Below, piece by piece: positions 42,964 to 45,192 of a DNA stretch of 45,192 nucleotides. The stretch is from Thoreauomyces humboldtii. Taxonomy: Eukaryota > Chytridiomycota > Chytridiomycetes > Spizellomycetales > Powellomycetaceae. Location: positions 1 through 45,192 of the forward strand of contig JADGJA010000088.1 of assembly GCA_027596035.1 (NCBI GenBank), in the 5' to 3' direction. The notes beneath the pieces were generated by a model. The model worked only from the letters and a program-made list of their open reading frames with translations. It did not search any database and had not been told where the DNA came from. The position numbers and the translations under genes are program-made. How positions within the stretch are numbered: position 1 is the first letter of the stretch; every line of letters begins with the position of its first letter.

Positions 42964-45111
42964 CTATGCCTTAACGCGACTGATTTTGTCGGCAACGCGC
43001 TGCATGAGGGTCTTCACCAGCACCGAATGACGTTTCCTCAGGACCAGAGCGCTAGCAGCGTTCATGCCAGATGAAGACGAGTGCAGAGCGCGGGCCACCG
43101 GATTCCGTTTCGGTAGCTTCGTCGCTGCGGGGGCGGGCATCGCAGCCTTCTTCTCCATCTGTCCCTGGATGTGCATGTCTCTGAACTGCTTGAGGATGGC
43201 CTCGGCGTCCGCGTCCTGCGCGGCCACCGTCGATTTTTTCCTCGCGTCCAGGGACTTCCTCCGAACGGAAGCTGGGGCAGGTGCCACGCTGGCGGGGTTG
43301 GCTGACTGCTGGGGTAGGAGATTGAACACCGTCGGCACGTACGGTGTCGCCATGTGCTGTTCCCGCTCGGGCGCGTAAACGGCTCGGTCCGCGTAGGCTG
43401 CCAACCGCTGCTGGTTAACGGCGTAGACGTAATCGTCCTGAAGCGGTGCAGGTGAGAAGAAGAGCTCGTTGTCGAGCTGGTGGAGGTGTTGTTGGTCGTG
43501 CATGTCTGGGGATGGTGCGTAGGTGTGGGAAACGGGTGAGATGAATGACAGGGAAGGATCGTATGGCGGCATAGGGGAGACAGCTTGAAGGTGGATGGCC
43601 GGAGTGATATTGTGCACGTTATAGTTCGGCATGGGCAAGCCACTTGTGTACGGCAAAAACGGCGCAGGAGCGGAAGAAGTTTGAACAGAGTGATACCCAG
43701 ATGTTGGAACCACCGACTTCGGTATGCCATCCGGATCGTACCACTGTCCGTGTGTTAAGTGTTGCGAATGCGGGGCAAAACTGGTAGGCGAAACGAAGGG
43801 GCCAGTCTGCAACGAGACATCGTCCATGAACGGTTGCGTAGAATATCCAGACGTCCCATCGGGTGAAAGGTTTAGGTAGTTGGCAGAATCGTCAATCTCA
43901 TTTGAGAGCTGCAGCAGAAATTGATTGAGCTCCTCGAGATCTTCGACCGGCTGGTGGTCTATAGGCGCCAGCGACGCCCCTGGTTGCGTCTCGACGGTTT
44001 CGTCAAAGAGATACATTGCTATCTCGTCCAAACGCTCGGCAAGAAGCGGATCGTAGGTGGAGGTTAGTTTCTTTTTCTTGATGTCCACCATAAAGTCATC
44101 CACAGGATCGTAAGTGCGTTTAAAACCAGCTTGCGACGCCGTCGCAGTCTGGATTGGAAAATGCTGGAATGACCCATTTCCTGGCAGTGAAGCAACGCGC
44201 AAGGGATCCGCCGCAAACGCTGACGCGGGTGGCGAAGGTGTGTGTAAGTTTGCATGGCCGTTGAGACCAAGGGCAAAACTGGTTGGTCCGCCGCTGAGGT
44301 GTATAGGTGGATCATGGTCCAAGTGAGCATCAAATGATGCCTCGGAGCCGCCGGAAAAGACTTGATCGGTGCTCATTATTGGAGTTGTGCTGGTTTGCGA
44401 GTAGGTGATCAGCGGAGATGGGCTCGAATTGTTGTCGGATGAGGCTTCAGAAGATGGTGCTGACATGGCGAGAGCTATGAGGATCATACACTTGTGACCC
44501 TGCAACGAAAACACGGACCACATACCCTGTCCACTGCTCCTCCTCCGCCTGGCTCTGATCGAGTCGATCGCAAGCGGCACTCTGAGAGAGTCGGCCGAAT
44601 CGCCCTTGACAATCGGACTGTCCTTCGTATCCTGGTTCTCGTGCAGCTTGTCATGCTTTTTCCTATCCTGAGGCCGCTTGAAAGCCCTTCGGCAGATGGC
44701 GCAGACATAAGGTTTCAAAGGGATGTGGATGCGAACGTGGGATGTTATGTGGTCGCGCTTGCCAAACTCTGGTAGCGAGCAGTCGTCCCAGCCGCAAAGA
44801 AGGGACAAGTTGTTTGTCGTTCTCCGTCCAATATGGTCAAGAGTCACGTGAATGTAAAGATCGTTGGCATCGGCGAAGACGCATTCGCAGGGGCTGGGAA
44901 GTTTCCAAAGGCAGCGTAGCAATTGCGGGGGAGGATTGTTTGCTGAGAGGCTAGAGACTGAGGGGGGTGACATGACCGGTTCTGCCTGTGAGGGACGAGG
45001 GCGGGAAGGCTGGTGGTGCTCCTCACCCTGCATGCTCTTCTGCCAGGACTGCTTGTTGTTCGGTTGCTGCTGCTGCTGCTGCTGCTGGTGCGGGTGCTCC
45101 TGTGTAGGCAT
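42964..45111 (-). CDS. pacC: pH-response zinc-finger transcription factor PacC/Rim101
   Basis: An open frame of 715 aa from ATG 45111. A polyglutamine run (residues 9-16) precedes three C2H2 fingers: C67-H93, then C106 with CGWDDC and HITSHVRIH, then C137 with CRRAFKRPQDRKKHDKLH to H157. The PacC signature is in the middle: DDFMVDIKKKKLTSTYDPLLAERLDEIA. The C-terminal half is Pro/Ser/Gln-rich. In the family, alkaline pH triggers removal of the C-terminus and the short form activates alkaline genes. Inside the frame, 44525-44475 is a 51-nt GT..AG segment (donor GTATGT, acceptor CATAG) that is a multiple of three and stop-free. Splicing it out gives 698 aa. I cannot decide which form is used. 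Confidence 0.92.
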   Translation of the reverse strand: MPTQEHPHQQQQQQQQPNNKQSWQKSMQGEEHHQPSRPRPSQAEPVMSPPSVSSLSANNPPPQLLRCLWKLPSPCECVFADANDLYIHVTLDHIGRRTTNNLSLLCGWDDCSLPEFGKRDHITSHVRIHIPLKPYVCAICRRAFKRPQDRKKHDKLHENQDTKDSPIVKGDSADSLRVPLAIDSIRARRRRSSGQGMWSVFSLQGHKCMILIALAMSAPSSEASSDNNSSPSPLITYSQTSTTPIMSTDQVFSGGSEASFDAHLDHDPPIHLSGGPTSFALGLNGHANLHTPSPPASAFAADPLRVASLPGNGSFQHFPIQTATASQAGFKRTYDPVDDFMVDIKKKKLTSTYDPLLAERLDEIAMYLFDETVETQPGASLAPIDHQPVEDLEELNQFLLQLSNEIDDSANYLNLSPDGTSGYSTQPFMDDVSLQTGPFVSPTSFAPHSQHLTHGQWYDPDGIPKSVVPTSGYHSVQTSSAPAPFLPYTSGLPMPNYNVHNITPAIHLQAVSPMPPYDPSLSFISPVSHTYAPSPDMHDQQHLHQLDNELFFSPAPLQDDYVYAVNQQRLAAYADRAVYAPEREQHMATPYVPTVFNLLPQQSANPASVAPAPASVRRKSLDARKKSTVAAQDADAEAILKQFRDMHIQGQMEKKAAMPAPAATKLPKRNPVARALHSSSSGMNAASALVLRKRHSVLVKTLMQRVADKISRVKA
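44475..44525 (-). other. Candidate stop-free 3n intron in PacC
   Basis: 51 nt with a strong GTATGT donor and a CATAG acceptor, phase 1 on both sides. Removal joins SSGQ to ALAMSAPSS; retention adds 17 residues including MWSVFSLQGHKCMILI, which is hydrophobic and unlike its surroundings. That contrast favours it being an intron. Confidence 0.6.
45062..45088 (-). repeat. CAG trinucleotide repeat coding polyglutamine
   Basis: About eight CAG-type codons on the minus strand encode the Gln run at residues 9-16 of PacC. Trinucleotide repeats like this often vary in length between strains. Confidence 0.85.
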
Positions 45112-45192
45112 TTGCCTTTGCTTTGTGGGTGGTTGTGGGATGGTGGTGGGCGGCGACCTGTGCGACGAACCCCCCCATGGTCACCCCCCTTC

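Noticed and set aside
44500..44525. A 26-nt GT..AG segment in PacC
   Set aside because: Below the size of a usable intron; the 51-nt version with the later acceptor fits size and phase.
1..45192. CRISPR arrays, operons or a bacterial defence island
   Set aside because: No regularly spaced repeats of that kind; intron-rich single genes show nuclear fungal DNA.

Overview
The window is nuclear DNA of a basidiomycete fungus. Almost every gene is broken by short spliceosomal introns (mostly 50-110 nt, GT..AG), the genes are packed on both strands with no operons, and the gene set is fungal: PacC/Rim101, a KA1-tailed kinase, TBC1D5, RAD50, Ies6, Sec14-GOLD, ataxin-3, ferric reductase and mitochondrial biotin synthase. 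No virus-, plasmid- or phage-like backbone is present. I cannot fix the class. Exon models were built by hand from splice signals, phase and family similarity. For most genes all intron phases close in frame.

Layout. 0.1-3.4 kb: protein disulfide isomerase (+) and a basic disordered protein (-). 3.5-8.3 kb: KIN1/MARK-type kinase (+) converging on a MYND-finger protein (-). 8.4-10 kb: a possible small protein and a C-factor-type SDR (-). 10-14 kb: D-2-hydroxyglutarate/D-lactate dehydrogenase (+), then a WTAP/Mum2 homologue (-) divergent from an unknown 121-residue protein (+). 14.8-21.4 kb: ACSF3-type acyl-CoA (malonyl-CoA) synthetase (+), Ies6 (+), TBC1D5-like RabGAP (-). 21.4-25.7 kb: long promoter region, Sel1-repeat protein (+), biotin synthase (-). 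26-29.3 kb: tRNA-Pro, a 70-bp direct repeat carrying four TGACTCA sites, and a graveyard of decayed reading frames. That graveyard holds two diverged copies of an unrecognised gene flanking a broken gene whose modules resemble phage/giant-virus tail-fibre repeats. 29.9-36.5 kb: Sec14-GOLD protein (-) and RAD50 (-, 12 exons, 1312 aa). 36.8-39.4 kb: a broken F-box-like gene (+). 39.5-45.1 kb: ferric reductase (-), ataxin-3/Josephin DUB (+), PacC/Rim101 (-).

The housekeeping genes do not form one pathway; they cover ER folding, DNA repair, chromatin remodelling, membrane traffic, mitochondrial metabolism, iron uptake and pH response. The two accessory patches (26.1-29.3 kb and 36.8-39.4 kb) are the only regions with clear decay, and they hold the least explained sequence. 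Among the ordinary genes the most striking features are two microexons (12 nt in the acyl-CoA synthetase, 13 nt encoding the arginine finger of the RabGAP) and a stop-free 51-nt intron in PacC.
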